Assembly (NCBI RefSeq): GCF_002927045.1
Contig: NZ_PRDW01000005.1
Location: 124,001-188,000 of the forward strand
Length of the DNA: 64,000 nt
DNA from: Mycetohabitans endofungorum
GTDB lineage: Bacteria; Pseudomonadota; Gammaproteobacteria; Burkholderiales; Burkholderiaceae
Direction of reading: 5' to 3'
Made by a program: the position numbers and the translations under genes. Numbering within the stretch: the first letter of the stretch is position 1; each line of letters starts with the position of its first letter. Below are positions 47,493 through 61,837 of the stretch, piece after piece. The notes under the pieces are model-generated. The model made no database searches, was not told the DNA's origin, and worked only from the letters and a program-made list of their open reading frames with translations.

Positions 47493-48017
47493 GTGGCGAT
47501 CTACAAGCTCGGCGAGGACGCGCCGACGATCCATGAATCTGCATTCGTCGCCGACAGCGCAACGGTGATTGGCCAGGTCGTGCTCGCCGAAAACACCAGC
47601 GTATGGTTCTCGGCGGTGTTGCGTGGCGACAACGAGCCGTTGACGATCGGCGCCGGCAGCAACGTGCAGGACGGCGTGGTAATGCATACGGATCCGGGCT
47701 TTGCGCTGACCATCGGCACGAACGTATCGATTGGGCACCAGGCGATGTTGCACGGATGCACGGTCCATGACAACACGTTGATCGGCATCCAAGCCGTGGT
47801 GATGAACGGCGCGGTGATCGGCCGCCATTGCCTAGTGGGCGCCGGCGCGGTGGTCACCGAGGGCAAGACGTTTGCGGACAATTCGCTGATCCTCGGTGCG
47901 CCGGCGCGCGTGGTACGTCAGCTCGACGATGACGAGATCCAAGCTCTGCACAGGAACGCGCGCAGTTACATCGAGCGGCGCCAGCTGTTCAAGGAAAACC
48001 TGGTGCGCATCGGCTGA
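47493..48017 (+). CDS. Gamma-class carbonic anhydrase family protein
   Basis: A 174-residue left-handed beta-helix protein of the CaiE/YrdA gamma-carbonic anhydrase family, built of hexapeptide repeats. Metal-binding His residues are in VVMHTDPG and IGHQAMLHGCTV, and the start AIYKLGEDAPTIHESAFVAD is typical. Carbonic anhydrase activity is demonstrated only for some members. The GTG at 47493 is placed just after an AAGGAGG at 47482-47488, which fixes the start. Confidence 0.93.
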   Translation: MAIYKLGEDAPTIHESAFVADSATVIGQVVLAENTSVWFSAVLRGDNEPLTIGAGSNVQDGVVMHTDPGFALTIGTNVSIGHQAMLHGCTVHDNTLIGIQAVVMNGAVIGRHCLVGAGAVVTEGKTFADNSLILGAPARVVRQLDDDEIQALHRNARSYIERRQLFKENLVRIG

Positions 48018-48083
48018 TCCGGACCCTCGGGCAAGCCCGACGCCGCGCCGTTATCCATTTATCGTAGTCGAGGAAAGTCAGTC

Positions 48084-49037
48084 GTGACAGACCAGTTGCA
48101 AAAGTTCATGTTCGAGGCCGCGCCGGTGCGTGGCGAAGTCGTCACGCTGGAAAAGACGTGGCAGGAAGTCCTCGTGCGTCGTGGCTATCCAGTACCGGTG
48201 CGCACGCTGCTTGGCGAAATGTTGGCCGCCGCTGCGCTGCTGTCGGCCAACATCAAGTTCGATGGCACGCTGGTCGTGCAGATACTGGGCGACGGGCCGG
48301 TCAAGATGCTGGTTGTGCAGTGCCGCTCCGACTTGTCGATGCGGGCGACGGCCAAGCTGGGTAGCGAATGTGACACATTGAGCGACACCGCGTCGCTGAC
48401 CGAGTTGGTCAACGCGAACGGTCGTGGGCGCTGTGTCATCACGCTGGATCCGCACGAAAAGCTTCCCGGCCAGCAGCCGTACCAGGGCATCGTACCTTTG
48501 ACCAACGCGCACGATGGCCCGCTGGACAGCGTCGCGCAGGTACTCGAGCACTATATGCGCCACTCGGAGCAGCTCGACACGCGGTTGTGGCTGGCGGCCG
48601 ACGAACGGCGCGCGGTCGGGATGCTGTTGCAGAAATTGCCCGGCGACGGCGGGATCGTGCCGCGCGCCGTGCAGACCGACGCCGACACGTGGGACCGGGT
48701 CTGCCACCTCGGCTCGACGCTGAAGACCGACGAGATGCTCGCGGCCGACCCGGATACGCTGATGCGGCGATTGTTCTGGCAAGAGAACGTCAGCCGCTTC
48801 GACCCCGCGCCGACGCGTTTCAACTGTACCTGCTCGCGCGAAAAGGTCGGTGGGATGCTGCAAATGCTCGGACGTGACGAGATCGACAGCATCCTGGTCG
48901 AGCAAGGCCATGTGGAAGTGCATTGCGAGTTCTGCAACCAGCGCTATGCATTCGACGCGGTCGACGCCACGCAACTTTTCCACGGCAATGAACGCTCATT
49001 GAACGTCGCGGCCACGCCAAGCCAGCAGCGACATTGA
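48084..49037 (+). CDS. hslO: Redox-regulated chaperone Hsp33
   Basis: A 317-residue chaperone that is activated by oxidation. The C-terminal redox switch is present as CTCSREKVGGML and, 30 residues later, CEFCNQRYAF, giving the four zinc cysteines (CxC and CxxC). The N-terminal dimerisation/substrate domain includes TLLGEMLAAAALLSANIKFD and VNANGRGRCVITLDPHEKLP. An AGGAAAG site lies before the ATG. It follows the gamma-carbonic anhydrase gene by 66 bases. Confidence 0.96.
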   Translation: MTDQLQKFMFEAAPVRGEVVTLEKTWQEVLVRRGYPVPVRTLLGEMLAAAALLSANIKFDGTLVVQILGDGPVKMLVVQCRSDLSMRATAKLGSECDTLSDTASLTELVNANGRGRCVITLDPHEKLPGQQPYQGIVPLTNAHDGPLDSVAQVLEHYMRHSEQLDTRLWLAADERRAVGMLLQKLPGDGGIVPRAVQTDADTWDRVCHLGSTLKTDEMLAADPDTLMRRLFWQENVSRFDPAPTRFNCTCSREKVGGMLQMLGRDEIDSILVEQGHVEVHCEFCNQRYAFDAVDATQLFHGNERSLNVAATPSQQRH

Positions 49038-49127
49038 ACGGCGGATCAGCGCAGAAAACGCGGCCAGCGCGCCATCGCGCACGGCGAGCACGACGAACAC
49101 GGCATGACGCTGCCGACGGAGATCGAC

Positions 49128-49499
49128 ATGAACAGGTATTCCCCTCGCGCCACCGTGGCGGCGTTTGGCGCTCTGGCCGCCGCGTCAGCATTGCTGCTCG
49201 GCGGCTGCGCCGTCAGTTACCCGCCCACCCCGCAGACCGTGCTGAGCCAGTTGCCGGAGTCGCCCCGCCACGCACCCACGCCGTTGACCCCGGCAGAAAA
49301 ACGGCGCTATGACGAAATCGGTCGCCAGGTGTTGCGCGAACAGGACGCGGCCATGCAGGCTGACGCGCTCGCGCGCGCGTGGTCCCGGTATCCGTACGCG
49401 GTCACGCCGGCGTATGGCGGATACTACAGCGGACGCTGGGGACCCGGCTGGGGTGTCGGCAGCGGATGGGGCTATCCGAGGTATTATCCGGGCTGGTGA
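49128..49499 (+). CDS. Small lipoprotein, unknown
   Basis: A 123-residue lipoprotein. The signal peptide (ATVAAFGALAAASALLLGGC) ends in lipobox LGGC. A polar helical middle (LTPAEKRRYDEIGRQVLREQ) is followed by a Gly/Tyr/Trp/Pro-rich tail (GGYYSGRWGPGWGVGSGWGY). The ATG at 49128 has GGAGA just upstream; an ATG eight codons earlier is less likely. The family is unknown to me; the tail is the type seen in surface-exposed small lipoproteins. Confidence 0.75.
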   Translation: MNRYSPRATVAAFGALAAASALLLGGCAVSYPPTPQTVLSQLPESPRHAPTPLTPAEKRRYDEIGRQVLREQDAAMQADALARAWSRYPYAVTPAYGGYYSGRWGPGWGVGSGWGYPRYYPGW

Positions 49500-49638
49500 T
49501 GCTGCGGATTGGACCTGCCGCGACCGGTGCCAACGCGCTAGCGATGTCCGACGTTACCGCCGGATCCCGCAAGCAACGCCGGCTACCGACATCACCACCG
49601 GATCCCGAGCACCGCCGGATCCCGGCATCGCTGCCGGA

Positions 49639-50097
49639 TCAATAAGCAGGATTATGCCGCCCCCTTGCGCTGTCGGCACGTCGCACAGCCGTGTCCTTCG
49701 CGACCCGGCTGGCCTTCATCTTCATGCGCGGCTCGGGATTCGGCACCACGCGCATCGGTTGGGCCGACACCTGAGCGCGCGTGGACATGATTGACGACGC
49801 AGCCGTCGCGGACACGGTTGAGGCGTTCGGCGACACAAACTGCACGAACACCTCACTGTCCTTGATCATCCCCATCTCGTAGCGCGCTCGCTCCTCCACC
49901 GCGGCGGTCCCGGCTTGCAGGTCCTGCACTTCGCCGGCGATCCGCTCATTGCGCAGCTTCAAGTCATTGTTTTTCTTCTGTTGCGCCGCGAGTTGCTGCT
50001 GCAGCTCGTGCACGTGCAGCCAGCCGCCGTGGCCCCACCACAACGGAAACTGGATCAGCACGATTAATCCGATCAAGACAACGGTAACGAGCCGCAT
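49639..50097 (-). CDS. ftsB: Cell division protein FtsB
   Basis: A 152-residue bitopic membrane protein of the divisome (FtsQLB). One helix ([20 protein letters not shown], residues 1-20), then a coiled coil ([40 protein letters not shown]) and [10 protein letters not shown], the FtsB box. The last ~65 residues are a Ser/Thr/Arg/Lys-rich extension beyond the E. coli length. It lies 128 bases downstream of eno on the same strand, an arrangement common in proteobacteria. Confidence 0.92.
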   Translation of the reverse strand: MRLVTVVLIGLIVLIQFPLWWGHGGWLHVHELQQQLAAQQKKNNDLKLRNERIAGEVQDLQAGTAAVEERARYEMGMIKDSEVFVQFVSPNASTVSATAASSIMSTRAQVSAQPMRVVPNPEPRMKMKASRVAKDTAVRRADSARGRHNPAY

Positions 50098-50225
50098 AAC
50101 GAGCTGCCGCCGAGCAGGCGTGGGTTGCACAAAGCCGCCGCCCCGGATTCGGGAGCGGCGGCCACACGTGTCACAAGGCCCCTATCGGGTCGCCGGCCGC
50201 GTCGCCACGCGTCCAGCACGTTGCA

Positions 50226-51542
<1,317 letters not shown>

Positions 51543-51711
51543 CTACGCTGTGTCAATGGGGCAGCGGTCTGCGCCGATCGGCGGCGCCGCCCAATGCCGC
51601 CAGCCGGCATGCCACGCGCCGTGCTCCGGTAGTGCAGACTTGCCGATCAGACGCGCCGAACCGCGACAAGGTTCATTCGCGACACCCCCAGCCTGTCACA
51701 CTGCGCGTGGC

Positions 51712-52566
51712 TTAGCTGAAATCGTTCTCGAGCAGCGGCGTGGATTTCACCGCGCGATCGAGCGTCACCAGCGTTTCCAGCAATGCATGCATCCGCTGCA
51801 ACGGTACCGCGTTCGGGCCGTCGGACTTCGCCTGCGCGGGATCCGGATGCGTCTCCATGAACAGTCCCGCCACGCCGACTGCAACCGCGGCACGCGCCAG
51901 CACCGGCACGAACTCGCGCTGCCCGCCAGACTGGGTGCCTTGGCCACCCGGCAACTGCACCGAATGAGTCGCGTCGAACACCACTGGGGCGCCAGTCTCG
52001 CGCATGATCGCGAGCGAACGCATGTCGGAGACCAGATTGTTGTAGCCGAATGAAGCGCCGCGCTCGCAAGCGAGGAAGCGGTCCACCGACAGCCCGGCTT
52101 CCCTGGCTGCCGAACGCGCCTTGTCGATCACGTTCTTCATGTCGTGCGGCGCCAGAAATTGCCCTTTCTTGATATTGACGGGCTTGCCCGAACGAGCGCA
52201 CGCGTGAATGAAATCGGTCTGCCGGCACAGGAATGCCGGCGTCTGTAGCACGTCAACGACCGATGCGACCGCGTCGATCTCATCCTCCGCGTGCACGTCA
52301 GTTAACACCGGCACGCCGATCTGGCGGCGCACCTCGCCGAGGATACGCAGGCCTTCGTCCATGCCGACTCCGCGGAACGACTTATCCGAACTGCGATTGG
52401 CCTTATCGTACGACGACTTATAAATGAACGGAATGCGCAGCGCGCCGCAGATCTCGCTGAGCCGGCCGGCGGTGTCGAGCGCCATCTGCTCGGACTCGAC
52501 CACACAGGGGCCAGCAATCAGGAAGAACGGCTTGTCCAGGCCGACCTCGAAATCGCATAGTTTCAT
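51712..52566 (-). CDS. kdsA: 3-deoxy-8-phosphooctulonate synthase
   Basis: A 284-residue enzyme that condenses PEP and arabinose-5-phosphate to KDO-8-phosphate, for lipopolysaccharide. Motifs: [44 protein letters not shown], and the [11 protein letters not shown] and [14 protein letters not shown] regions. It begins 18 bases after the pyrG stop on the same strand and is likely cotranscribed with it. Confidence 0.96.
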   Translation of the reverse strand: MKLCDFEVGLDKPFFLIAGPCVVESEQMALDTAGRLSEICGALRIPFIYKSSYDKANRSSDKSFRGVGMDEGLRILGEVRRQIGVPVLTDVHAEDEIDAVASVVDVLQTPAFLCRQTDFIHACARSGKPVNIKKGQFLAPHDMKNVIDKARSAAREAGLSVDRFLACERGASFGYNNLVSDMRSLAIMRETGAPVVFDATHSVQLPGGQGTQSGGQREFVPVLARAAVAVGVAGLFMETHPDPAQAKSDGPNAVPLQRMHALLETLVTLDRAVKSTPLLENDFS

Positions 52567-52584
52567 GTTGACTCCCGGCCTGCG

Positions 52585-55124
<2,540 letters not shown>

Positions 55125-55533
55125 CGACAGTCTCTCCTGTTCCTGTTTCTCTGGTTATATGCGCCGCAGCGTTACCAGGGTGCCGTGGCTTGCCGTTGAA
55201 CGATATTTTCAGCCGTACCCTCCTGATCCGCTTGGACGTTGTCAGATCGAACACGTTGGGCTAGTCGGTCGCGCTCGTGCTCTACGTCACCGTATAGAGC
55301 GGGTTGCACTTGGCAACCACCGCGACCCAGGGCACCCCATCGGCATGTTCCACCCGCGGCAACGCGTGCTTTTCATTCATACTTCAGTGCACCGCAGCCC
55401 GTCACGCCACGAGAGAACTGGCGTGCCCTGCATCGTCCCATTTCCCGAGGTTACTTCAAAGCGACGGGTCTGGCGCCTGGTCCGGTTCTGATAACCTAAG
55501 AAAAAACCCGCGGCCTTCGGTGCTTTTGCCCAA
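55125..55533. other. Intergenic region between hydrolase and thiE-like genes
   Basis: About 410 bases between divergently placed genes. Several frames are open but none gives a recognisable product. A partial duplication of TTTTGCCCAAA/CTTGCCCAAA occurs just before the thiE-like start. The upstream Nudix domain found fused to such ThiE-like domains in related bacteria is not here. Confidence 0.35.
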
Positions 55534-56106
55534 ATGCTCTTGCCCAAACGATACCTCATCACGCCAGACCCCTATGATGCCGGCCATCCCGCGTTATTTC
55601 TCGAACAGTTGAAGCGGACGCTGGACTCGGGAATTGAACTAGTCCAGCTTCGCTCAAAGAAGTTGAATTCTATCCATTACATGCATTTGGCCGAGAAAGC
55701 GATGGCCCTATGCGAGCAGCATCATGCTCTTCTGCTATTGAACGCCCACGCCCCGCTCAGTGCACAGCGCAACGTCGATGGGCTGCACCTGGACAGCCAA
55801 AGCCTAATGGCGTGCGACGAACGTCCCCTCCCGACAGCAAAACTGGTGGCTGCATCGTGCCACACGATGGCGGAACTCGAAAAGGCGCAGTCCATCGGCG
55901 CCGATTTCGTCACGCTCTCGCCCGTGCTGCGAACCGCCAGCCATCCCGACGCCGAGCCGCTGGGATGGGATCGCTTTCTCGCGCTGGCCTCGCGGACTAC
56001 GCTACCCGTCTACGCACTGGGCGGCCTGTCAACTGATACACTGCCTCATGCCGAACGACACGGAGCGTACGGCATCGCAGGCATTCGCTGCTTTTGGAAG
56101 CCTTGA
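55534..56106 (+). CDS. Thiamine phosphate synthase / TenI-like protein
   Basis: A 190-residue (beta/alpha)8-barrel protein of the ThiE/TenI type: GIELVQLRSKKLN, LLLNAHAPLSAQRNVDGLHL, AASCHTMAELEKAQSIGADF, VTLSPVLRT and PVYALGGLSTDTLPHAERHG then GIAGIR. The length is slightly short of ThiE. In many betaproteobacteria this domain is the C-terminal half of a Nudix-ThiE fusion; here it stands alone. It may be a thiamine phosphate synthase or a TenI-like aminopyrimidine/thiazole tautomerase-type protein; the sequence alone does not decide. The ribosome site is weak and the start uncertain. Confidence 0.7.
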   Translation: MLLPKRYLITPDPYDAGHPALFLEQLKRTLDSGIELVQLRSKKLNSIHYMHLAEKAMALCEQHHALLLLNAHAPLSAQRNVDGLHLDSQSLMACDERPLPTAKLVAASCHTMAELEKAQSIGADFVTLSPVLRTASHPDAEPLGWDRFLALASRTTLPVYALGGLSTDTLPHAERHGAYGIAGIRCFWKP

Positions 56107-56190
56107 TTGCTCGCCATTGGCAGCCTTGGCGACCGACGCGGCCCGTGCAACGCAGATCGACATGCTTTGCTCAGCGGAAAGTGACGCGGG

Positions 56191-58848
56191 TCAGCGCCCG
56201 GTCCAATAACGCCTGCGTGAGCGTCGATATGCATCGACCACCCAGCCAGACACCCCGCTGTCGATGCGCACCGCGCCATCGTTATCGCTGCGCAGCATAT
56301 CGACGCCGCGCACACGATAACGCGCGGCGACCAGCGGGTGTGGATGGCCAAAGCGATTGCGGTAACCTACCTGAAATACCGCCATACGCGGCCGTACCGA
56401 ATCGAGAAACACATCCGTCGATGACGTCTTGCTGCCATGGTGCGGCACGATCAGCACGTCACTGCTCAATGCCGGCCCATGCCGTTCGACCAGCGCCCGC
56501 TCGGCGGCCCGTTCGATATCTGATGCGATCAACACTGCGCCAAGCGCATTCGAGACGCGCAGCACGCATGCTGTTGCATTCGGCTTGCGTGGATCTGCCG
56601 CGCCCGTCGGCCACAGGAATTCGAACGTCACGCCGTCCCATCGCCATCGCTCCCCGGCACGGCATGCCCGCGTGATTGCACCACACGCGGTGGCACGCGC
56701 CCACAACGGATGAGCGGGCGGCAACGAGGCCTGCATCTGCGCGACCGGCATGTCGGCCAGCACCGCAGGCACGCCGCCCGCGTGGTCGATATCACGATGA
56801 CTGACGACCAGCATGTCTAATGCGTTCACGTCATGCGCGCGCAGGAACGGCACGACGATACGCTGCCCCGCATTGCCCGCCTCCGGGCCCGGACCGGCAT
56901 CGAACAGCAGTCGTCGCCGCGCGGTCTCGACCAGCACGGCGGTGCCCTGCCCGATATCGAGCGCCGTGACGCGAAAACCGTCAGCGAGTGGCGCCCGCGG
57001 TGCCGGCCACAGCAATGGCAGCCACAGGATGGGCGCGGCCGCGCGCAATGGCCAACCCCGAGGCCCCAGCATCCAAGCCGCACCGACGAGCGCGAGCAGC
57101 AGCGCGGCCGGCTCGGGCGCCGGCAAGTGCCACACGCCCCACGCGGGCGAAGCCAGCGCATCCAGTATGGCAAACAGCCACTGCACCAGGCGGTGCGCCA
57201 ATTGCAATAGCAGCGCGTCCAATGGCGCCGGGATCGCAATGGCGAGCAGCACGGCTGGCACGACCAGGGTGCTGACCCACGGAATCGCGATGGCATTGGC
57301 CACCGGACCGAGTGCCGGAATCTGCGAGAACCAGACGACCGTCAACGGCGCAAGACCGAGCGTCACCGCCCATTGCACGCGCATAGCCGACGCCAGCCGT
57401 GCTGGCGCCCCACGCACCGCGGCGCGCGTGCGGGCCGCGAGCACGCCTAAGGCCTTAGCCGAACGCGGGCCAGGCATACCAGCAGGTCGCTCGCCCGGCC
57501 CGCCCGCGCTGGCCTGCGGCAACGTATCGGCCGGATCGAGTGACGGCCAGTCCGGTTCGTCGTCTCGCTGCGGCTGGTTGCAGCCCGCGCAGCGCAACGC
57601 CACCACGATCGCCGCGACCGCACCGAATGATAGCGCCGTGCTCGCCGACAACGTCGCCCACGGATCGACCAACACCACGATCACGAGTGCCCACGCGAGG
57701 ACCAGCAACGGGTCGACGCGACGCCCACTCGCATAAGCAAGCGTCGCGATCGACAGCATGGCAACCGTGCGCTGAGCGGGAATGCCCAGCCCGGCGAGTG
57801 CGGCATAACCGGCAGCGGCGAGCATCGCACCGACACAACATGCGATAGGAACCGGCACGTGCAGCGGCAACGCCGGCGCAACGCCGAAACCGCGGCGCCA
57901 GGCCAGGGCAATGATCGTGGCAGCCAACGCCGCAACCGAGCCGATATGCAAGCCCGATATTGCCATCAGGTGATTAGTGCCAGTACGACGCAACCGCTCC
58001 CAGTCCGGCTCCGTAATCGCATCCTGTACGCCGATCGCCAGCGCAATCACGATCCCGGCATGTGAACCCGCGGGCTCGCCGCTGCCGCTGCCCGTCCCCG
58101 TTCGGGCAGGCTCGGACAAGACCTGCTCGATCCGCGCGCGAATGACCGCACGCCGACGGTCCACAGCGTTGAGCATCGCCCGGATACCGGGGCCCCGCTC
58201 AATATCGGGCGCGTGTGGCGAGCCCGGGGACGCCCCCGATTGCCAGTGCGGATCGGCCTGCAGGTGGCGCACGTAGCCCAGCGCACGCACACCGCGCGCC
58301 AGTTGCCGCACATCGGTGTCCGGCAATCCGAAATTGCCGTTGCCATGCACCCGCTTGAGTCTTGCAACGAGCGTATGGCGCCCGCCCGGCACAAGCGTCG
58401 CCGAGGGTTGCCGGCCGAACGCGGCAAGCCAGCTCAACTGGACGGTGCGGGGAAACCGCTCGATCCGGGGCGATGTTGATTCAACGTCGAACAAAAAGCG
58501 AAGCCCGCGCGCATCGCGCGACGACAAGCCACGCACCGTGCCGGTTAGGATCACATCGCGCCCCTCCCACTGCGGCGGCAAAGCATCTGACAGCGCGCTA
58601 TGCGCGCGCCACGCCGCGTAACCAAAGCCGAGCAGTGCCGCGCACCCGATGCTCGCCGCCCGCATCAGCCACGACTTGTGCCAACTGGCGCGCCCCGCTG
58701 CCCGCGCACGATACGCGATGCATGCCACCCCAGCGGCGGCGAGCACTGCCACACCCCAGGCGAACCAACCGGCAACGTCCGGCAAACTGGGCTGCCACTG
58801 CAACACCCCAGTGCCCACGACGAACGCGCATAATCGTGCAAGCATCAT
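56191..58848 (-). CDS. DNA internalization competence protein ComEC/Rec2
   Basis: An 885-residue polytopic inner-membrane protein that forms the DNA uptake channel in natural transformation. It has an N-terminal membrane/DUF4131 region, a ComEC domain with HLMAISGLHIGSVAALAATI, and from about residue 620 an MBL-fold domain: DIGQGTAVLVETARRRLLFD, SHRDIDHAGG, LIASDIER and VPHHGSKTSSTD. The ATG at 58848 follows a GAGGGGG site; the frame runs further upstream without similarity. All expected domains are intact, which fits a functional uptake machine. Confidence 0.93.
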   Translation of the reverse strand: MMLARLCAFVVGTGVLQWQPSLPDVAGWFAWGVAVLAAAGVACIAYRARAAGRASWHKSWLMRAASIGCAALLGFGYAAWRAHSALSDALPPQWEGRDVILTGTVRGLSSRDARGLRFLFDVESTSPRIERFPRTVQLSWLAAFGRQPSATLVPGGRHTLVARLKRVHGNGNFGLPDTDVRQLARGVRALGYVRHLQADPHWQSGASPGSPHAPDIERGPGIRAMLNAVDRRRAVIRARIEQVLSEPARTGTGSGSGEPAGSHAGIVIALAIGVQDAITEPDWERLRRTGTNHLMAISGLHIGSVAALAATIIALAWRRGFGVAPALPLHVPVPIACCVGAMLAAAGYAALAGLGIPAQRTVAMLSIATLAYASGRRVDPLLVLAWALVIVVLVDPWATLSASTALSFGAVAAIVVALRCAGCNQPQRDDEPDWPSLDPADTLPQASAGGPGERPAGMPGPRSAKALGVLAARTRAAVRGAPARLASAMRVQWAVTLGLAPLTVVWFSQIPALGPVANAIAIPWVSTLVVPAVLLAIAIPAPLDALLLQLAHRLVQWLFAILDALASPAWGVWHLPAPEPAALLLALVGAAWMLGPRGWPLRAAAPILWLPLLWPAPRAPLADGFRVTALDIGQGTAVLVETARRRLLFDAGPGPEAGNAGQRIVVPFLRAHDVNALDMLVVSHRDIDHAGGVPAVLADMPVAQMQASLPPAHPLWARATACGAITRACRAGERWRWDGVTFEFLWPTGAADPRKPNATACVLRVSNALGAVLIASDIERAAERALVERHGPALSSDVLIVPHHGSKTSSTDVFLDSVRPRMAVFQVGYRNRFGHPHPLVAARYRVRGVDMLRSDNDGAVRIDSGVSGWVVDAYRRSRRRYWTGR

Positions 58849-59012
58849 CCCCCTCGGCCGGGCGTTCGTGCGCGACGGATTGCGTAGCGACGACCCGTGC
58901 CGGCACGGCGACAGGCGCGCCGCTGCAAAGCCAGCGACCGACGCAAGCAGCCTAACCCGGCGCCGCGACAACCATCCGGAACGCCTGAATACCGCCTGAA
59001 TGCAAAATCCGA

Positions 59013-59801
59013 TTATCGCTGTGCGAGGGCGAGCCGCGGCAACGCGGCGTGCGCGTTGGCCGTTGTACAGAGGGCCAGTTGTGGCAACGTCAGTGAACGC
59101 ATGGCCGCAATCACCGCCGCAATGCGTGGCACTTGGTCGGGCGTGTTGCGCCCCTTGTAAATCCACTCCGGCGCAATATCTGGCGCGTCGGTCTCCACGA
59201 CCAACGCATCGAGCGGCAATTGCGCGGCAAGCTGGCGGATGCGTCGGGCACGCTCGAACGTCACGTTGCCGCCAAAACCGAGTTTGAAGCCTTGTGCGAT
59301 ATACGCATCGGCCTGCTGAAAGCTGCCATTGAATGCGTGCGCGATGCCCCGCACGACGTTGAAGCGTCGCAACTCGGCGATCACCGAGTCCTGCGACTTG
59401 CGCACGTGGCAGATCACCGGCAAGTCGAACTCGCGCGCCATCTTCAACTGTGCCGTATAGATCTCGCGCTGACGAACCGCATCCAGCCCCGGCACGAAGA
59501 AATCCAGACCGATTTCGCCGATGCCGACAAAGCGTGGATCATCCAGGCTGGCGTGGATCTCGCTGCGCAACACCGCGAGATCCTCGTCCTGCGCGGCCGG
59601 CGCGTACAGGGGGTGGATGCCCAGTACATAGGCGCCCCCGTCCACGCAATGGGCTAACTCGCGCACCGCCGAGAAGTTAAAGCGGGCGACCGCTGGAATC
59701 ACAATGCGCGACACTTGCGCATCGCGCGCTGCCGACGCCACGGCAGCCCGGTCCGCATCGAATTCGGATGCATCCAGATGACAATGGGTATCGATCCACA
59801 T
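59013..59801 (-). CDS. TatD family metal-dependent hydrolase
   Basis: A 262-residue TIM-barrel DNase of the TatD type. Metal ligands are seen in DTHCHLD (residues 4-10), IGEIGLDF, CHVRKSQDS, HAFNGS and ETDAPDIAP. TatD proteins have 3'-5' exonuclease activity on single-stranded DNA. The ATG at 59801 has GAGGAG upstream; the annotated frame extends 11 codons earlier. It lies between comEC and lolD. Confidence 0.92.
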   Translation of the reverse strand: MWIDTHCHLDASEFDADRAAVASAARDAQVSRIVIPAVARFNFSAVRELAHCVDGGAYVLGIHPLYAPAAQDEDLAVLRSEIHASLDDPRFVGIGEIGLDFFVPGLDAVRQREIYTAQLKMAREFDLPVICHVRKSQDSVIAELRRFNVVRGIAHAFNGSFQQADAYIAQGFKLGFGGNVTFERARRIRQLAAQLPLDALVVETDAPDIAPEWIYKGRNTPDQVPRIAAVIAAMRSLTLPQLALCTTANAHAALPRLALAQR

Positions 59802-59853
59802 CGAGGCTCCTCGCTGCTCACGCCGGTGCGACACTGCACAAACCGAGCCGTCG

Positions 59854-60591
59854 TCAGACTAGCGTCTTGGCAAGCGCGGCGCGCGCCACCATTGTTTCAT
59901 CGTGCAGCACACCATCTCGCAAGCGCAGTACCCGGTCGCAGCGCGCGGCCAACTCGATGTCGTGCGTGACGATCACGAAGCTCGTCTCGAACGTCTTCGA
60001 CAACTCCAACATCAGCTGGAACACCGTTTCCGCAGTATGGCCATCGAGGTTGCCGGTCGGCTCGTCCGCCAGTACGCACGCGGGCCGCGTCACCAGCGCG
60101 CGCGCGATCGCCACGCGCTGCCGCTCGCCCCCGGAAAGCTCTCCTGGCCGGTGTTTCGCGCGATGCGCGACGCCGACGCGCTCTAGCGTGGCCAACGCCT
60201 CGCGACGCGCGTCCTCGATCGGCATCCGGCGGATCCGCAGCGGCATCGCGACGTTGTCCAGCGCGGTAAATTCGGGCAGCAGATGGTGGAACTGATAGAC
60301 GAAACCCAGGACGCGATTGCGCAAATCGTTGCGCTCACGCTCCGCCAAGTGCGAGAATGGTCGGCCCAATAGCGCGACACGCCCCACACTGGGCTCGTCG
60401 AGCCCGCCCAGCAGATGCAGCAGCGTACTCTTGCCGGAGCCGGACGCGCCGACGATGGCCAGCTTCTCGCCGCGATATACGTGCAGTTGCGCGTCGGCCA
60501 GCACCGGCACCGGCTGGCCGCCCTGCACAAAGGTCTTCGATATGCCGGTCGCGGCCAGCACGATTTGCTGCTCGTTCATTGTTTTACTCAT
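59854..60591 (-). CDS. lolD: Lipoprotein-releasing ABC transporter ATPase LolD
   Basis: A 245-residue ABC ATPase that with LolC/E releases lipoproteins from the inner membrane to LolA. Walker [21 protein letters not shown], signature [15 protein letters not shown] and Walker [12 protein letters not shown] are intact, and the Q-loop lies in [12 protein letters not shown]. The ATG at 60591 overlaps the lolC stop, indicating coupled translation. Confidence 0.96.
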   Translation of the reverse strand: MSKTMNEQQIVLAATGISKTFVQGGQPVPVLADAQLHVYRGEKLAIVGASGSGKSTLLHLLGGLDEPSVGRVALLGRPFSHLAERERNDLRNRVLGFVYQFHHLLPEFTALDNVAMPLRIRRMPIEDARREALATLERVGVAHRAKHRPGELSGGERQRVAIARALVTRPACVLADEPTGNLDGHTAETVFQLMLELSKTFETSFVIVTHDIELAARCDRVLRLRDGVLHDETMVARAALAKTLV

Positions 60592-61837
60592 AGCGCAATG
60601 CCTCAGCCGGACGCACGCGTGCCCCCCGCCAGCTCGGATACAGTGTCGCGAGCGCAGACAGCACGAATGCAATCGCGCCGATCTTCACCACGTCAGCCGC
60701 GACCAAGTCGCTGGGCAGCTCGCTGATGAAGTAGATCGACGGTGGTAGAAATTGGAAGCCGAAAACATGCTCGATCAACGGTACCAGCCACGGGATACTG
60801 ACGGCGAGGGCGCAGCCGAGCGCAATGCCGATGCCGGTGCCCACGAAGCCGATGGTCACGCCCTGAATCACAAAAATCTTCATAATCGAGCGCGGCTGCG
60901 CGCCAAGCGTGCGCAGAATCGCGATGTCGGCCTGCTTGTCGGTGACCGTCATCACCAGCGAGGAGACGAGGTTGAACGCGGCAACCGCAATGATCAGCGT
61001 CAGGATGATAAACATCATCCTTTTCTCGATTTGCACTGCCGAAAACCAAGTCTTGTTCTGTTGCGTCCAATCGCGGATATACAGGTCGCCGGACAGCGAC
61101 CGTGCGAGTTGTCGCGCGACTTCCGGGGCGCGCTGCATGTCCTTGATCCGAAGCCGCACGCCGCTGGGCGCGCTCAACCGGAACAGCGCCTGTGCATCGG
61201 CAATCGATACCATGGCCAGTGTGCTGTCGAACTCGTAGTGACCGGACTCAAACACGCCGACCACGGTGAACTGCTTGAGCCGGGGCAGCATGCCGGCCGG
61301 CGTGATGGTACCCTCCGGAGCGACCAACGTGACCTTGTCGCCGACGGTCACGCCCAGCGCACTCGCCAAGTCTACGCCGAGCACAATACCAAACGATCCC
61401 GGCTGCAGATCGGCCAGCCGGCCCGCTTTCATCTCAGCACCCATGTCGGATACCTGCGGCTCCAGCGCCGGGTCGATGCCGCGCAATGCGACGCCGTTGA
61501 CCGCACTTTGCCGCGTGAGCAGCGCCTGCGCATCGATGTACGGAGCCGCGCCAATCACCACTGGATTCTGGCGCGCCTCGTTGGCAGTCAATTGCCAGTT
61601 TGGCATCGAGCCGGTCGGCGAGAAGATCTCGATGTGCGCTAGCACCGACAGCATCCGGTCGCGCACTTCTTTCTGGAAGCCGTTCATCACCGACAGCACG
61701 ACAATCAGCGCCGCGACGCCGAGCGCGATGCCCGACATCGAAATCAGCGAAATAAACGAAATGAACCCGTTGCCGGAAGAACGTTTGCCAGTACGCGTAT
61801 AGCGCAAGCCAATTTGCCATTCGTAAGGGAGCTTCAA
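60584..61837 (-). CDS. lolC: Lipoprotein-releasing ABC transporter permease LolC/LolE
   Basis: A 417-residue permease with four membrane helices: one near the N-terminus ([20 protein letters not shown]) and three at the C-terminus, around a large periplasmic domain. It partners LolD. The start is a TTG at 61837 with AAGGA nine bases upstream, giving [20 protein letters not shown], which matches LolC N-termini; no closer ATG exists. A single permease gene here suggests a LolCD or LolFD-type arrangement. Confidence 0.93.
   Translation of the reverse strand: MKLPYEWQIGLRYTRTGKRSSGNGFISFISLISMSGIALGVAALIVVLSVMNGFQKEVRDRMLSVLAHIEIFSPTGSMPNWQLTANEARQNPVVIGAAPYIDAQALLTRQSAVNGVALRGIDPALEPQVSDMGAEMKAGRLADLQPGSFGIVLGVDLASALGVTVGDKVTLVAPEGTITPAGMLPRLKQFTVVGVFESGHYEFDSTLAMVSIADAQALFRLSAPSGVRLRIKDMQRAPEVARQLARSLSGDLYIRDWTQQNKTWFSAVQIEKRMMFIILTLIIAVAAFNLVSSLVMTVTDKQADIAILRTLGAQPRSIMKIFVIQGVTIGFVGTGIGIALGCALAVSIPWLVPLIEHVFGFQFLPPSIYFISELPSDLVAADVVKIGAIAFVLSALATLYPSWRGARVRPAEALRYE

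Noticed and set aside
51647-52228. A 193-codon minus-strand ORF overlapping kdsA
   Set aside because: It is a frame shadow of kdsA with Arg-rich sequence and no family features.
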